Shown here: in pieces, positions 26,215 to 34,952 of the stretch | How positions within the stretch are numbered: the first letter of the stretch is position 1 | Layout of the letters: each line of letters begins with the position of its first letter | NCBI RefSeq assembly: GCF_021278985.1 | Contig: NZ_CP082833.1 | Location: 1,860,001 to 1,924,000 of the forward strand | Direction of reading: 5' to 3' | DNA length: 64,000 nt | From: Citrobacter rodentium NBRC 105723 = DSM 16636 | GTDB taxonomy: Bacteria > Pseudomonadota > Gammaproteobacteria > Enterobacterales > Enterobacteriaceae | Notes under the pieces: generated by a model | The model's database searches: none | Told to the model about the DNA's origin: nothing | The model's input: the letters and a program-made list of their open reading frames with translations, nothing else | Program-made: the position numbers and the translations under genes

Positions 26215-27387
26215 ATGAATATAAACTTAATAGAATCACTGGCTTGTATTTCAAAAATTATAGACATGATCAATCCCAGACTTAACCTGCATCATGTCAG
26301 AACCGCTTTTATCGCCTGGCATTTAGCCCGCGAGTCTCAGTTCACGCCTGCGCAGTGCCGAAAAACCCTGCTGGCGGCGCTACTTCATGATATTGGCGGC
26401 CTGAGCGAAGAGTCGCGGCTTCAGCCGCTCAGTTACTATGATAATGAGCTGAACAACCACGCGGCGGTCGGCGCAGAACTTCTGGCCAGCGTGCCGCTAT
26501 TGAACCCGCTGAGTTCGATTGTGCGGTATCATCATATCCGCTGGCATAACGGCGATGGCGGCTGTGTAAAGGATGAAAAAGTTCCCAAAGAGAGCCATCT
26601 CATCTACCTTGCGGATCGTATAGACGTTTTAATCGCGCGCTACCGCACAGACGATATCATATCGGCTAAATCAGAAATTATTAATATAATCACTGGCGGC
26701 GAACATCTCTTATATAAACCGGAATATATTAGCGCATTCAGGAAAATAGCAAACTGCGAACACTTCTGGTTACGAATCAAATCAACAGAATTTATTGACT
26801 ATATAAAAGAAATTCCCCGCATTCATAATGATTCCGTCTCTTTGCATAATTTTCGCGACATTGCCGGTATGCTGGCATTCATCATTGATGGCTTCAGCCA
26901 GCATGGCGTCCAGCACTCTCTGGTTGTCGGCCGGATATCGGGCTATCTGGCAAAAGAGATGGGCATTGCGCCGATTGAGTGTCTGAAAATTGAAATCGGC
27001 GGCCTGCTGCATAATCTTCCCTCCCTTGCCCGCTGTTCCGCACCGGCGCATACCGGCGATGAAAATGCCATCTGGCAAGAGCTGTACCCCATTGCCGCGA
27101 TCCGCGACATTGCGAGCTGGTGCCGGATGCAAACAAAGGCGGTGGCGCAATCCACCGCCCCGCCGGAAGCGAAAATTCTGCGCGCCAGCATCTGGCTGGC
27201 CTCGTTATTACAGGGCGTCACGCTGTCGACGGAATTTAAGGCTCGCGTGGGGGAAACGGCAGAAATCGCGCCTGAACTGGCGGGTATCATACGGCAGCAC
27301 AGCACGGTCCTGTTGCAGATCTTCCAGGAGTCGGTGAAAGAGCGACGCGCGCTGGTCCAGCGCATTAATCAATTGAATGCGACGTAA
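26215..27387 (+). CDS. HD-domain protein, HD-GYP-like, with a degenerate second half
   Basis: The 390-residue protein has two HD-like modules. The first (about 20-130) carries LLAALLHDIGGLSEES with the HD metal pair, NHAAVGAELL, and YHHIRWHNGDGG, which mirrors the HHER-DG part of HD-GYP phosphodiesterases though the GYP is absent. The second (about 225-290) has QHSLVVGRISGYLAKEMG and LLHNLPSLA, where the catalytic Asp is Asn, so it is likely inactive. It may hydrolyse cyclic di-GMP or another nucleotide; that is inference. It shares a terminator with the convergent ketoreductase gene. Confidence 0.65.
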   Translation: MNINLIESLACISKIIDMINPRLNLHHVRTAFIAWHLARESQFTPAQCRKTLLAALLHDIGGLSEESRLQPLSYYDNELNNHAAVGAELLASVPLLNPLSSIVRYHHIRWHNGDGGCVKDEKVPKESHLIYLADRIDVLIARYRTDDIISAKSEIINIITGGEHLLYKPEYISAFRKIANCEHFWLRIKSTEFIDYIKEIPRIHNDSVSLHNFRDIAGMLAFIIDGFSQHGVQHSLVVGRISGYLAKEMGIAPIECLKIEIGGLLHNLPSLARCSAPAHTGDENAIWQELYPIAAIRDIASWCRMQTKAVAQSTAPPEAKILRASIWLASLLQGVTLSTEFKARVGETAEIAPELAGIIRQHSTVLLQIFQESVKERRALVQRINQLNAT

Positions 27388-27418
27388 ACCGCGAGAACAG
27401 CAATCTCTCGCGGTTTAC
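27384..27418. terminator. Bidirectional hairpin between HD gene and lipopeptide operon
   Basis: A perfect 13-bp inverted repeat (gtaaaccgcgaga / tctcgcggtttac) with a 9-base loop covers the stop of the HD gene and lies 6 bases past the ketoreductase stop. Placed between convergent genes, it probably terminates both. Confidence 0.75.
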
Positions 27419-27423
27419 GCTCA

Positions 27424-28161
27424 TCAGGCAGACAAACCGCCATCCAGCACCAGCGTCTGCCCGGTGAGATAGCCGCTTTCCTCCCCCGCCAGAAACGCGA
27501 CGGCGCGCGCAACGTCCTGCGTTCGCCCCAGACGACGCAGGGGAATATTCTGCCGCATCGCCTTCAGGTGTGCCTCCGGGATCGCTTGCACCATTTCACC
27601 GTCAATCAGACCCGGCGCCAGACAATTGACCCGAATGCCGAAGCGTCCGACCTCACGGGCCAGCGAACGCGTCAGGCCGATCATCGCCGCCTTGCTTGCG
27701 GCGTAAGCCGTCTGACCGCTGTTGCCCTTTAGCGCCGACACCGAGGACATAAACACAATGGAACCTTCCCCCTGCGTCATCATCGCGGGCAGCAGCGTCT
27801 GATTCCAGTTCACCGCAGAGATCAGATTATTGTTCAGCACGGCCTGCCAGTCCTGCGCGTTCTGATGAATATGCAGTCCGTCCCGGGTCATCCCGGCGTT
27901 ATGGATAACCGCAGAAGGCGCGCCAAACGTCTCAAGTAGCGATGAGGCCAGCGTCGAAACGCTGGCCTCATCGCTGCCGTCGCAACGGAAGCCCTTTACC
28001 CAATGTCCAGCCTGCAGGCTGCCCGCGCTTGCCAGCGTTCGGGCGATCCCCGCCTCATTACGCCCGGTAAAGACAATATTCCATTCCGCCAGCAAATCAT
28101 GTACCAGCGCCTGACCAATCCCCCGGCTACCGCCGGTGATCAGCATCCATTTCCGCGTCAT
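27424..28161 (-). CDS. 3-oxoacyl-ACP reductase, FabG-like SDR
   Basis: The 245-residue protein (start at 28161, MTRKWMLITGGSRGIG) is a short-chain dehydrogenase. It has the NADPH-binding TGGSRGIG loop at 9-16, NAGMTRD at about 88, a catalytic Ser near 140 and the Y153-x-x-x-K157 pair (AYAASKAA), and ends YLTGQTLVLDGG. In this operon it should reduce the beta-ketoacyl product of the adjacent ketosynthase while it is held on the ACP. It is the last gene of the transcript and starts 1 base from the ACP stop. It differs clearly from housekeeping FabG. Confidence 0.88.
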   Translation of the reverse strand: MTRKWMLITGGSRGIGQALVHDLLAEWNIVFTGRNEAGIARTLASAGSLQAGHWVKGFRCDGSDEASVSTLASSLLETFGAPSAVIHNAGMTRDGLHIHQNAQDWQAVLNNNLISAVNWNQTLLPAMMTQGEGSIVFMSSVSALKGNSGQTAYAASKAAMIGLTRSLAREVGRFGIRVNCLAPGLIDGEMVQAIPEAHLKAMRQNIPLRRLGRTQDVARAVAFLAGEESGYLTGQTLVLDGGLSA

Positions 28162-28162
28162 A

Positions 28163-28414
28163 TCAGCCTGCCATGCTTTTCTCAATGCGCAGGCTCAGCT
28201 CGCGCAGCGTCATAAATGGGTTTTTCATAAACATTTCCGGGTTTAGCGTCACGTTAAACTCCCGTTTCGCCAGCACCATCAGCTCCACATAGTCCAGGCT
28301 GTCCAGCTCCAGTTCGGGCAACGTAGTCTCCGGCGTGAGATCCTCCGGCGCCATATCCTTTGCGTCACAAATCATCTCGCTGATCGTGTTGTAGATTACT
28401 TCATATAGGCTCAT
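28163..28414 (-). CDS. Acyl carrier protein
   Basis: This 83-residue acidic protein has the phosphopantetheine site Ser39 in ELDSLDYVELM and a four-helix ACP pattern. It is not the housekeeping AcpP (which reads GADSLDTVELV with a different surround). It should carry the growing acyl chain for the ketosynthase, hydratase and reductase on either side and perhaps hand it to the LpxL-like acyltransferase at 37066-38016. It overlaps the hydratase gene by 4 bases. Confidence 0.9.
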   Translation of the reverse strand: MSLYEVIYNTISEMICDAKDMAPEDLTPETTLPELELDSLDYVELMVLAKREFNVTLNPEMFMKNPFMTLRELSLRIEKSMAG

Positions 28415-29205
28415 GTGATTTTCCTTCTGTCTAGTGCGCCGACTTTCAGCGTCACGGCGCTGCTGATGGCGTGATGTTGATAATGGGTTCGCGCAGCGAT
28501 TCGCACCACGGCGCCGTTGGTAAGGTCGCCCACCACCAGCGCAGGCAGTGTATCGACCGTCAGATGTTGTGGTACGGACTCCGCCCGCCAGGGCGCAAGA
28601 AGATGACTGTCGAAAATCACCTCCTGATGGGTCTGCACCACCGGAAAACGGCTAAACAGCGCCTCCATGCTGCGGCACTCCGGCAGCATGGCAGCGACAG
28701 CAGGCTGGCGGAGCAGCGTTTTGTCCTGCAACAGATGACGAAACAGCAAGGCGTCGAGAAAATGCCACTGCTGGGCGTCAGGCAGCAGCGGCTGAAACGC
28801 CTGATGCAGCGCGGCAAGCGTAGCGGCATCGAGTCGCCGCTGGCTTTGGCCTGCCTCAGGAGGAAAACGGCGCTCCGCCGTGAGCTGGCAGGAGAGACAG
28901 GTTTCGCCGCCTGGATGCGCCCTGACCGTTGCCGCCACCCGTTTACTCGCTTCGCGCATAAGAGAATAGGCCGTGTCCCGCCACAGCGGCCTGCGCAGAC
29001 GCACGGTGCATTTCAGGAACGGGGCGCTGTCGGCGGGCGGGCTGATATAGCGCTTCACGTCCAGTAAGGCGCGCATCCCATGAACGCTGAGCGCGCTGCC
29101 GCCCCGCGCTTTCACCCACGCCTCATCAAAATGCACCGGGTTGTAATCGCCGGAAAACGCCGCCCAGCGGCTGGCATCCTGCTGACCATAGTGAAGCGCC
29201 ATCAT
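28411..29205 (-). CDS. MaoC-like hot-dog hydratase/dehydratase
   Basis: The 264-residue protein opens with the hydratase-2 motif FSGDYNPVHFDEAW, in which D20 and H25 have the D-x-x-x-x-H spacing of (R)-specific enoyl hydratases, followed by VHGM at about 41-44. The C-terminal half (about 150-264) is weakly similar to a second hot-dog fold. It would dehydrate a 3-hydroxyacyl-ACP or hydrate an enoyl one. Overlaps of 4 bases at both ends show tight coupling within the operon. Confidence 0.75.
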   Translation of the reverse strand: MMALHYGQQDASRWAAFSGDYNPVHFDEAWVKARGGSALSVHGMRALLDVKRYISPPADSAPFLKCTVRLRRPLWRDTAYSLMREASKRVAATVRAHPGGETCLSCQLTAERRFPPEAGQSQRRLDAATLAALHQAFQPLLPDAQQWHFLDALLFRHLLQDKTLLRQPAVAAMLPECRSMEALFSRFPVVQTHQEVIFDSHLLAPWRAESVPQHLTVDTLPALVVGDLTNGAVVRIAARTHYQHHAISSAVTLKVGALDRRKIT

Positions 29206-30455
29206 CTCTGCTTCTCCAGAATCAGCGCCGCGTTAGCCCCGCCAAAGCCAAAGCTCAGGTTCAGCGTGCGGCGGATATCGCCCGCCCGATGTCCCTCGAC
29301 GATATAATCGAGATCGCAACGTTCATCGGCCTGTTGGAAGTTGGCGGTCGCGGGCATCACGCCGTGGGCGATAGCCTGTAAGCAGATAATGCTTTCAAAC
29401 GCGCCGGCGGCGGAGATTAAATGCCCGGAATAGGATTTCGTGCTGGAGACCGGAATGGCGTAAGCCGCGTCGCCCAGCGCCATTTTTAACGACTGGGTTT
29501 CGTTGATATCGTTCAGCGGCGTCGAGGTGCCGTGCGCGTTGATGTAGTCCAGCTGTTCCGGCGCCAGCCCCGCCTGCTGGAGCGCATGGGTGATGGTTTG
29601 TACGCGCGCCAGACAATCTTCCGCCGGCGAAGTGAAATCCCAGGCATCGGAAAAGTTGGCGTAGCCGGTAATTTCCCCGAGGATCGTCGCCCCGCGCGCC
29701 AGCGCGCCCTCCCGTTCTTCCAGGCACAGCACCGCCGCCCCTTCCGAGAGGACAAAACCGCTGCGGTGAGCGCTGAACGGGCAGCTTGCCCGCTGCGGGT
29801 CCGACGGCTCTTTACTGAGCGCCCCGAGGACGTCAATGTTCCATACCGCGCAGTGGCTGGTGAGCGATTCACCGGCCCCGGCCAGCATCATCTGCGCCCT
29901 GCCGCTGCGGATCGCTTCCCAGGCGTCGCCAATGGCGATAGTGCCGGTGGCGCACGCGGCGATCACCGTATTCTGGTAGCCGTTCAGCCCCCAGAACTGA
30001 CTGCAGGCGGCGGTGGTCACGCTGGGCATGGCGTAAAAACAGTTAAACGGCGAGGCGACGCCCGTTGCGGCAAACTCGCTCTGGGCCTCGTAGCTTTCAT
30101 CCAGCCCCGCCCAGCCGGTGCCCATAATCACGCCGCAGTCGAGCGAATTGTAGAACTCCTGCGGCGGCTTCCCGCCAAACGCCATCTCCATAGCCTGACG
30201 CGCCGCGCCAACGGTCAGGCGGGCAAAGCGCGGCAGCCGTCGGCGGATGGCGGCAGGGACGCCCGCGAGGCCCGGTTCGTTGTCCACCAGCCCGAGAAAA
30301 TGGGTGTTGATATTATGCGCGGTCTTGTCGACGTAGCGATAGCCGAGCCGGTTAGCCATAATCGCCTGCCAGCTCTCCTCTGCCGTTGCGCCAAGCGGGG
30401 TCACGGCGCCATACCCGGTAACGACGACCCGCTTAAAGTGATTATTCAGCTTCAT
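29202..30455 (-). CDS. Beta-ketoacyl-ACP synthase, FabF-like
   Basis: The 417-residue condensing enzyme has the full catalytic set: C168 (IAACATGTIAIGDA), H308 (NAHGTSTPLND), K340 and H345 (KSYSGHLISAAGA), and the C-terminal FGFGGANAAL loop. It would extend an acyl chain with malonyl-ACP. The pocket-lining region CSQFWGLNGYQNTV differs from housekeeping FabF, so chain length may differ. It overlaps the outer-membrane factor gene by 14 bases. Confidence 0.9.
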   Translation of the reverse strand: MKLNNHFKRVVVTGYGAVTPLGATAEESWQAIMANRLGYRYVDKTAHNINTHFLGLVDNEPGLAGVPAAIRRRLPRFARLTVGAARQAMEMAFGGKPPQEFYNSLDCGVIMGTGWAGLDESYEAQSEFAATGVASPFNCFYAMPSVTTAACSQFWGLNGYQNTVIAACATGTIAIGDAWEAIRSGRAQMMLAGAGESLTSHCAVWNIDVLGALSKEPSDPQRASCPFSAHRSGFVLSEGAAVLCLEEREGALARGATILGEITGYANFSDAWDFTSPAEDCLARVQTITHALQQAGLAPEQLDYINAHGTSTPLNDINETQSLKMALGDAAYAIPVSSTKSYSGHLISAAGAFESIICLQAIAHGVMPATANFQQADERCDLDYIVEGHRAGDIRRTLNLSFGFGGANAALILEKQR

Positions 30456-31869
30456 GTTGCATTATCCTGTATTGCGTTTCGCCACCCCCTTGCGCCAGCC
30501 ACAGCTGCATCGTGGCGTAGAGGTAGTCGTATTGGGTTTGTGCGAGGGCGTTTTCTAAAGTCAGCAAATCGTCCTGCGCGTCGAGCAGCGTCCGGAAGTC
30601 CACGGCGCCAGCGCGATAGCGGCTTTCCGTCAGCGTTAAGCGTTGCTGGCTGAGGGCCAGCGACTGATGCAGTCGGGCGCGCTGTTCCCACGCGCTCAAC
30701 CGGTTTTCCATCGCCTCATCCACTTCGGCGAGGGCGGCGTAGGCGGTTGAGCGGAAGGCAATCGCCGCCTGCTTCACCTCTAAATCGCCCTGTTTTATGC
30801 TGAGCTGCCGGGTGTTCCACTGAATAAACGGCAAGGCCAGCGCGCCGCCGACGGTACGTATTGGATCGCTGAACCACTGGCTGAATGCCTGGCTTCCGGC
30901 ATTCAGCGACGCGTCAAGAGACAGCGAGGGATAAAAGCGCAGCCGCGCGGCGTCGTATCCGGCCAGCGCCGCGCGCAGGCGGGACTCCGCCGCCTGAATA
31001 TCCGGGCGTTGCGCAATCACGCGCAGCGGCGTTTTTTGCGCCACCGGCACCTGCTGGTTCACATCCAGCGCCGGGGACTCATCGGTATGCTGTTCCGCCG
31101 GTCTGTTAAGCAGCAGCGCCAGCGCATTGCGCGCGCTGCGCCGCTGTTGTTGATAGGCGCGCAGCTGGTTCTGCCGCTCAAGCCGCGCCTGCTGCGCCTG
31201 TAGCAGATCCAGCCGGCCGACCTTTCCGGCGTTAAACCACGACGCCACCTGCTCCACGGTCTGTTCGGCGATGGTCAGCGCGGCGCGCTGGTTGCGGATC
31301 TGCTGGTTATACAGCGCAATCCGCCAGTAGAGCTGCGCGGTGGTGCCGATGGTCGAAAGCACCGTCGCACGGTAATCCTGCTCGCTCGCCACCGCCTGCC
31401 ACTCGCTTTGTTCGCGAATACGCGCCAGCTTGCCCCACAAATCCAGCTCATAGCTGATGGCGATGCCGCTGCTGTAGTTCTCCTGCGGCGTACTGCCGCG
31501 TCGCACGTTTTTGCTGTTGCTGGCGGCGCCGCTCACCGTCACGTCCGGCGTAAGGTTGGTATTGGTTAACCCGGCGGCCACCCGCGCCTGTTGCAGCGTT
31601 ATCGCCGCCGCCGCGAGATCGTTATTGCTCTCCAGCACCTGTTCGATCACCCGCGTCAGGCGCGGGTCGCCAAAACGCTGCCAGCCGTCGTCTGACGGAT
31701 TATCCGTGGCGGCCTGCCACTGAACGGGCAGAGAGAGCAGCGGGCGCTGGTAGTCGCTGCGGGTCAGGTGCCCACAGCCGGCAAGCAGCAGCGCGATCAG
31801 GCAAGTCGCCCCGGCGAAGATACCGGAGCGCGGCAGCGTGTTATCCGGCTTACAAACAGGTGTCGTCAT
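30442..31869 (-). CDS. TolC/NodT-family outer-membrane efflux lipoprotein
   Basis: The 475-residue protein has a lipoprotein signal (LIALLLAGC, lipidated C32) and two outer-membrane-efflux repeats with long coiled-coil helices (for example NDLAAAAITLQQARVAAGL and AEQTVEQVASWFNAGKVGRLD, separate blocks). It ends with a second such repeat (YRAGAVDFRTLLDAQDDLL). It should form the outer channel for the MacA/MacB pair encoded just upstream. E. coli MacAB borrows TolC, whereas here a dedicated channel is in the operon. Confidence 0.9.
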   Translation of the reverse strand: MTTPVCKPDNTLPRSGIFAGATCLIALLLAGCGHLTRSDYQRPLLSLPVQWQAATDNPSDDGWQRFGDPRLTRVIEQVLESNNDLAAAAITLQQARVAAGLTNTNLTPDVTVSGAASNSKNVRRGSTPQENYSSGIAISYELDLWGKLARIREQSEWQAVASEQDYRATVLSTIGTTAQLYWRIALYNQQIRNQRAALTIAEQTVEQVASWFNAGKVGRLDLLQAQQARLERQNQLRAYQQQRRSARNALALLLNRPAEQHTDESPALDVNQQVPVAQKTPLRVIAQRPDIQAAESRLRAALAGYDAARLRFYPSLSLDASLNAGSQAFSQWFSDPIRTVGGALALPFIQWNTRQLSIKQGDLEVKQAAIAFRSTAYAALAEVDEAMENRLSAWEQRARLHQSLALSQQRLTLTESRYRAGAVDFRTLLDAQDDLLTLENALAQTQYDYLYATMQLWLAQGGGETQYRIMQHEAE

Positions 31870-33797
31870 TCGCGCGCCAGCGCCTCCGTCGGGTTAAGGC
31901 GAGCCGCTCTGCGCGCCGGGAAATAGCCAAAGGTCAGGCCAATCAACGCGGAAAAGCCGCAGGCCATCAGTAACGGCGTGACGGTAAAGACCATTGAGAA
32001 CGCATCGGTAATGAAGGCGAAAAGCTGCCCCGCCACCCACGAGCCGAGCACGCCCAGCAGGCCGCCGAGGGCGCAGATCATCACCGCCTCAATCAGAAAC
32101 TGGTTCATGATGTCCGACGGACGCGCGCCAACCGACAGGCGAATGCCGATTTCATGGGTGCGCTCGGTCACTGAAACCAGCATGATGTTCATCACCCCAA
32201 CGCCGCCCACCAGCAGCGAAATGGCCGCGATGGCGGTGATCAGCAGCGACATCGAATCGGAGGTTTTTTGCAGGGCGTTCGCCAGTTGATCGTCGGTCTG
32301 AATAAAAAAATCCTTCCTGCCGTGTTCACGCAGCAGATGCCGTTCCGCCCGCTGCGCGGCCTGATGAGGTTCCAGAGACGGCTGAAAGCGCGCAATCAGC
32401 GACTCCAGCGGCTTTTCGCCGGTCAGCCGCTGCTGCAGCGCGGTATGTGGCACCCAGGCCGCCATAAAGCCGCCCACCACTTTCGGGCCGGGCCGCGTGG
32501 CGATGCCGCTCACCCGCCACGGCGCGCCGGCAATCTGCACGATGCCGTCCAGCGGATCTTCACCGCCGGGAAACAGCGTATCGCGCCCGGTTTCATCGAG
32601 GATCAGCACCGGTTCGCCCTCCGCGACGTCGCGCGCGGTAAAGCCATTCCCCTGTACAAAGCGCAGCCCCTGGAGGGCAAAATAGTCCTGCGACACGCCG
32701 GAGAGCATCACTGACGAATCCAGTCCTTTGCGCACCGCGAGCGAGGTGCTGCTGACCACCGGCGAGACGCCCGTAATCCACGGCAGCGCCTGCAGGCTGC
32801 GCACATCATCCAGCGACAGCGCGCGCTCCATATCCGGCCGTTTGCTGCCCCATCCCGTTCCGGGGCGAATCTCCAGCGTGGTGCTGCCCAGCTTGCCGAT
32901 CTCGCTCATGATCGCCTGTCGCGCCCCTTCGCCAACCGCCATTGACGACACCACCGAGGCAATGCCGATAATGATCCCCAGCATCGACAGAAAGGCGCGC
33001 ATCCGGTGTCCGAGCAGCGAACGCCAGGCCATTCGTACCGACTCATGCAGACTGCGTCCCAGCGACGCACGCCCGTTATCCTGCTCCGGCAGCGCGACGG
33101 AACGGCGGACAGCGGTATGTCGCACATCGCTGATTATCCGCCCGTCGCTGATTTCAATGATTCGCTGCGCCTGGCGGGCAACGTCGCGATCGTGGGTGAC
33201 GATAATCACCGTATGCCCTGCGGCATGAAGCTGGTGCAGCACGTCCATCAGCGCCTTTCCGCTGACGCTGTCGAGTGCGCCGGTCGGTTCATCGGCCAGA
33301 ATAATGTGCGCGCCGTTGATCAGCGCCCGGCAGATGCTTACGCGCTGCTGCTGGCCGCCGGAGAGCTGCGCCGGGCGGTGAGACAGGCGGTTTTCCAGAC
33401 CGAGCTGTCGCGCCAGCCGCTGCGTGCGGGCTTTACGCTCAGCTTCCGGCATCGCGGTATACAGCGCCGGAATCGCGATGTTCTCTTCCGCCGTCAGGTA
33501 CGGCATCAGGTGATAGCGCTGGAAAATAAAGCCCAGATAGCGGCTGCGCAGATCGGCAAGATGCAGCTCGTCGGCCTCATGCACCGGCGTGCCGTTGATC
33601 AGCACCTCGCCGGACGTCGGTTTGTCGAGGCAGCCGATAATGTTCATCAGCGTCGATTTCCCCGATCCCGACGCGCCGACAATCGCCACCATCTCCCCGG
33701 CGTGCAGGGTCAGGGAGATATCGCGCAGTACCGCAATCTGCTGCGTACCGGCGGTAAACGTCCGGCAGACCTGGCGTAAAACAATCACTGGCGTCAT
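31866..33797 (-). CDS. MacB-type ABC transporter (ATPase-permease fusion)
   Basis: The 643-residue protein joins an N-terminal ATPase (Walker A GASGSGKST at 41-49, Q-loop, signature LSGGQQQR, Walker B ILADEPTGALD) to a MacB-type membrane part. That part has one helix at about 270, a large periplasmic domain and three C-terminal helices (ITAIAAISLLVGGVGVMNIM and later). MacB is a mechanotransmission pump that drives substrates from the periplasm through the outer channel. With the C39 exporter this gives a second export step. It overlaps the channel gene by 4 bases. Confidence 0.93.
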   Translation of the reverse strand: MTPVIVLRQVCRTFTAGTQQIAVLRDISLTLHAGEMVAIVGASGSGKSTLMNIIGCLDKPTSGEVLINGTPVHEADELHLADLRSRYLGFIFQRYHLMPYLTAEENIAIPALYTAMPEAERKARTQRLARQLGLENRLSHRPAQLSGGQQQRVSICRALINGAHIILADEPTGALDSVSGKALMDVLHQLHAAGHTVIIVTHDRDVARQAQRIIEISDGRIISDVRHTAVRRSVALPEQDNGRASLGRSLHESVRMAWRSLLGHRMRAFLSMLGIIIGIASVVSSMAVGEGARQAIMSEIGKLGSTTLEIRPGTGWGSKRPDMERALSLDDVRSLQALPWITGVSPVVSSTSLAVRKGLDSSVMLSGVSQDYFALQGLRFVQGNGFTARDVAEGEPVLILDETGRDTLFPGGEDPLDGIVQIAGAPWRVSGIATRPGPKVVGGFMAAWVPHTALQQRLTGEKPLESLIARFQPSLEPHQAAQRAERHLLREHGRKDFFIQTDDQLANALQKTSDSMSLLITAIAAISLLVGGVGVMNIMLVSVTERTHEIGIRLSVGARPSDIMNQFLIEAVMICALGGLLGVLGSWVAGQLFAFITDAFSMVFTVTPLLMACGFSALIGLTFGYFPARRAARLNPTEALARE

Positions 33798-33800
33798 ACG

Positions 33801-34952
33801 CTACCCCCGTACCGTATCCGCAGAGAGCACTACGCGATCCCCCGCCTTTAGCCCTTCCAGCACTTCGGCATACCGCCGGTCATTAATGCCGATGCGGATA
33901 ATACGCTCGCGCGTTTTGCCGTTTTCCAGGGTGGTGATGGTGTAGCGTTCAGCGTCCAGCGCCTGGCCAAGCGCGGCGACCGGTACGCGCAGCACGTTTT
34001 TCGCTTCAGCGATCTGAATAAACACCTGCGCCGTCATTGAGGTTTTGAGCTGGCGATCGGCGTTAGGCACCTCAAAGGCGCCGGTGTAATAGACCGCCAT
34101 CGCCTGCTGATTGCCGCCCATCCGGCTCTCGCCCGTCGCTTCCAGCGCCTCCTGCGGCGCGGGCTGCACAAAGCCCATCGTACCGCTGTAGCGTTTTTCC
34201 GGGTTGGCAATGACGTAAAAACGCAGCGGCTGCCCTGGACGGATTTTCTGCACGTCCGCCTCCGAAATGCGCGTCTGCACCTGCATGGTGTCGAGGTTTG
34301 CCAGCACCAGAATGGTCGGCGCCGTTTGCGAGGAGACGATGGTTTGCCCTTCACGGGTGACGATTCCCAGCACTTCGCCGTCAATAGGGGCGACGATGCG
34401 GGTATAGCTGAGGTTGGCCTGTGCGGTTTTCACCGCCATCTCCGCCTGCACAATCTGCGCGTCGCTCACCGCGATCTGCTGCACTTGCGCGTCGTATTGC
34501 GCCTGCGCCTGCTCGAGATCGCTGCGCACGCCGGAACCGTCGCGCATCATCATGCGCTGGCGTTGCAGCTCCTGGCGATAGCGTAAAAGCGTCGCCTGCG
34601 CCGACAGCTTTTGCGCTCTGGCGCTGGCAAGCTGGGCGCGGGCGTTATTGAGATCGGACTCCTGTAGCGTCGGGTCGATCTCCGCCAGCAGTTGGCCTTT
34701 TCGCACCTTGTCGCCCTGACGGACATACAGCTTGCGCAGCTGTCCGTTGACCTGCGCGCCGACGTTGACCTGCACCGCAGGTTTCAGGACGCCCGTCACC
34801 AGCACCACTTTTTCGATATCGCCAGCGCCAATCGTCTCCAGCGGCAGCGTTTCCGCTGGCGAATCGGACGCCATTGAGGTCCACGCCGCGCCGGTCGCGA
34901 CGACCAGCGCCAGCCCGCAGCCTGCCAGCATCCAGCGAACGTTGCGCTTCAT
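33801..34952 (-). CDS. MacA-type periplasmic adaptor (HlyD family)
   Basis: The 383-residue membrane-fusion protein has an N-terminal membrane anchor (WMLAGCGLALVVATGAAW), a lipoyl-like half (VNVGAQVNGQLRKLYVRQGDKV), a helical hairpin (residues about 100-170, rich in Ala/Gln/Arg) and the returning lipoyl half (YTRIVAPIDGEVLGI). It bridges MacB and the outer-membrane factor. It begins 4 bases inside the end of the C39 exporter gene and ends 3 bases before macB. Confidence 0.92.
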   Translation of the reverse strand: MKRNVRWMLAGCGLALVVATGAAWTSMASDSPAETLPLETIGAGDIEKVVLVTGVLKPAVQVNVGAQVNGQLRKLYVRQGDKVRKGQLLAEIDPTLQESDLNNARAQLASARAQKLSAQATLLRYRQELQRQRMMMRDGSGVRSDLEQAQAQYDAQVQQIAVSDAQIVQAEMAVKTAQANLSYTRIVAPIDGEVLGIVTREGQTIVSSQTAPTILVLANLDTMQVQTRISEADVQKIRPGQPLRFYVIANPEKRYSGTMGFVQPAPQEALEATGESRMGGNQQAMAVYYTGAFEVPNADRQLKTSMTAQVFIQIAEAKNVLRVPVAALGQALDAERYTITTLENGKTRERIIRIGINDRRYAEVLEGLKAGDRVVLSADTVRG

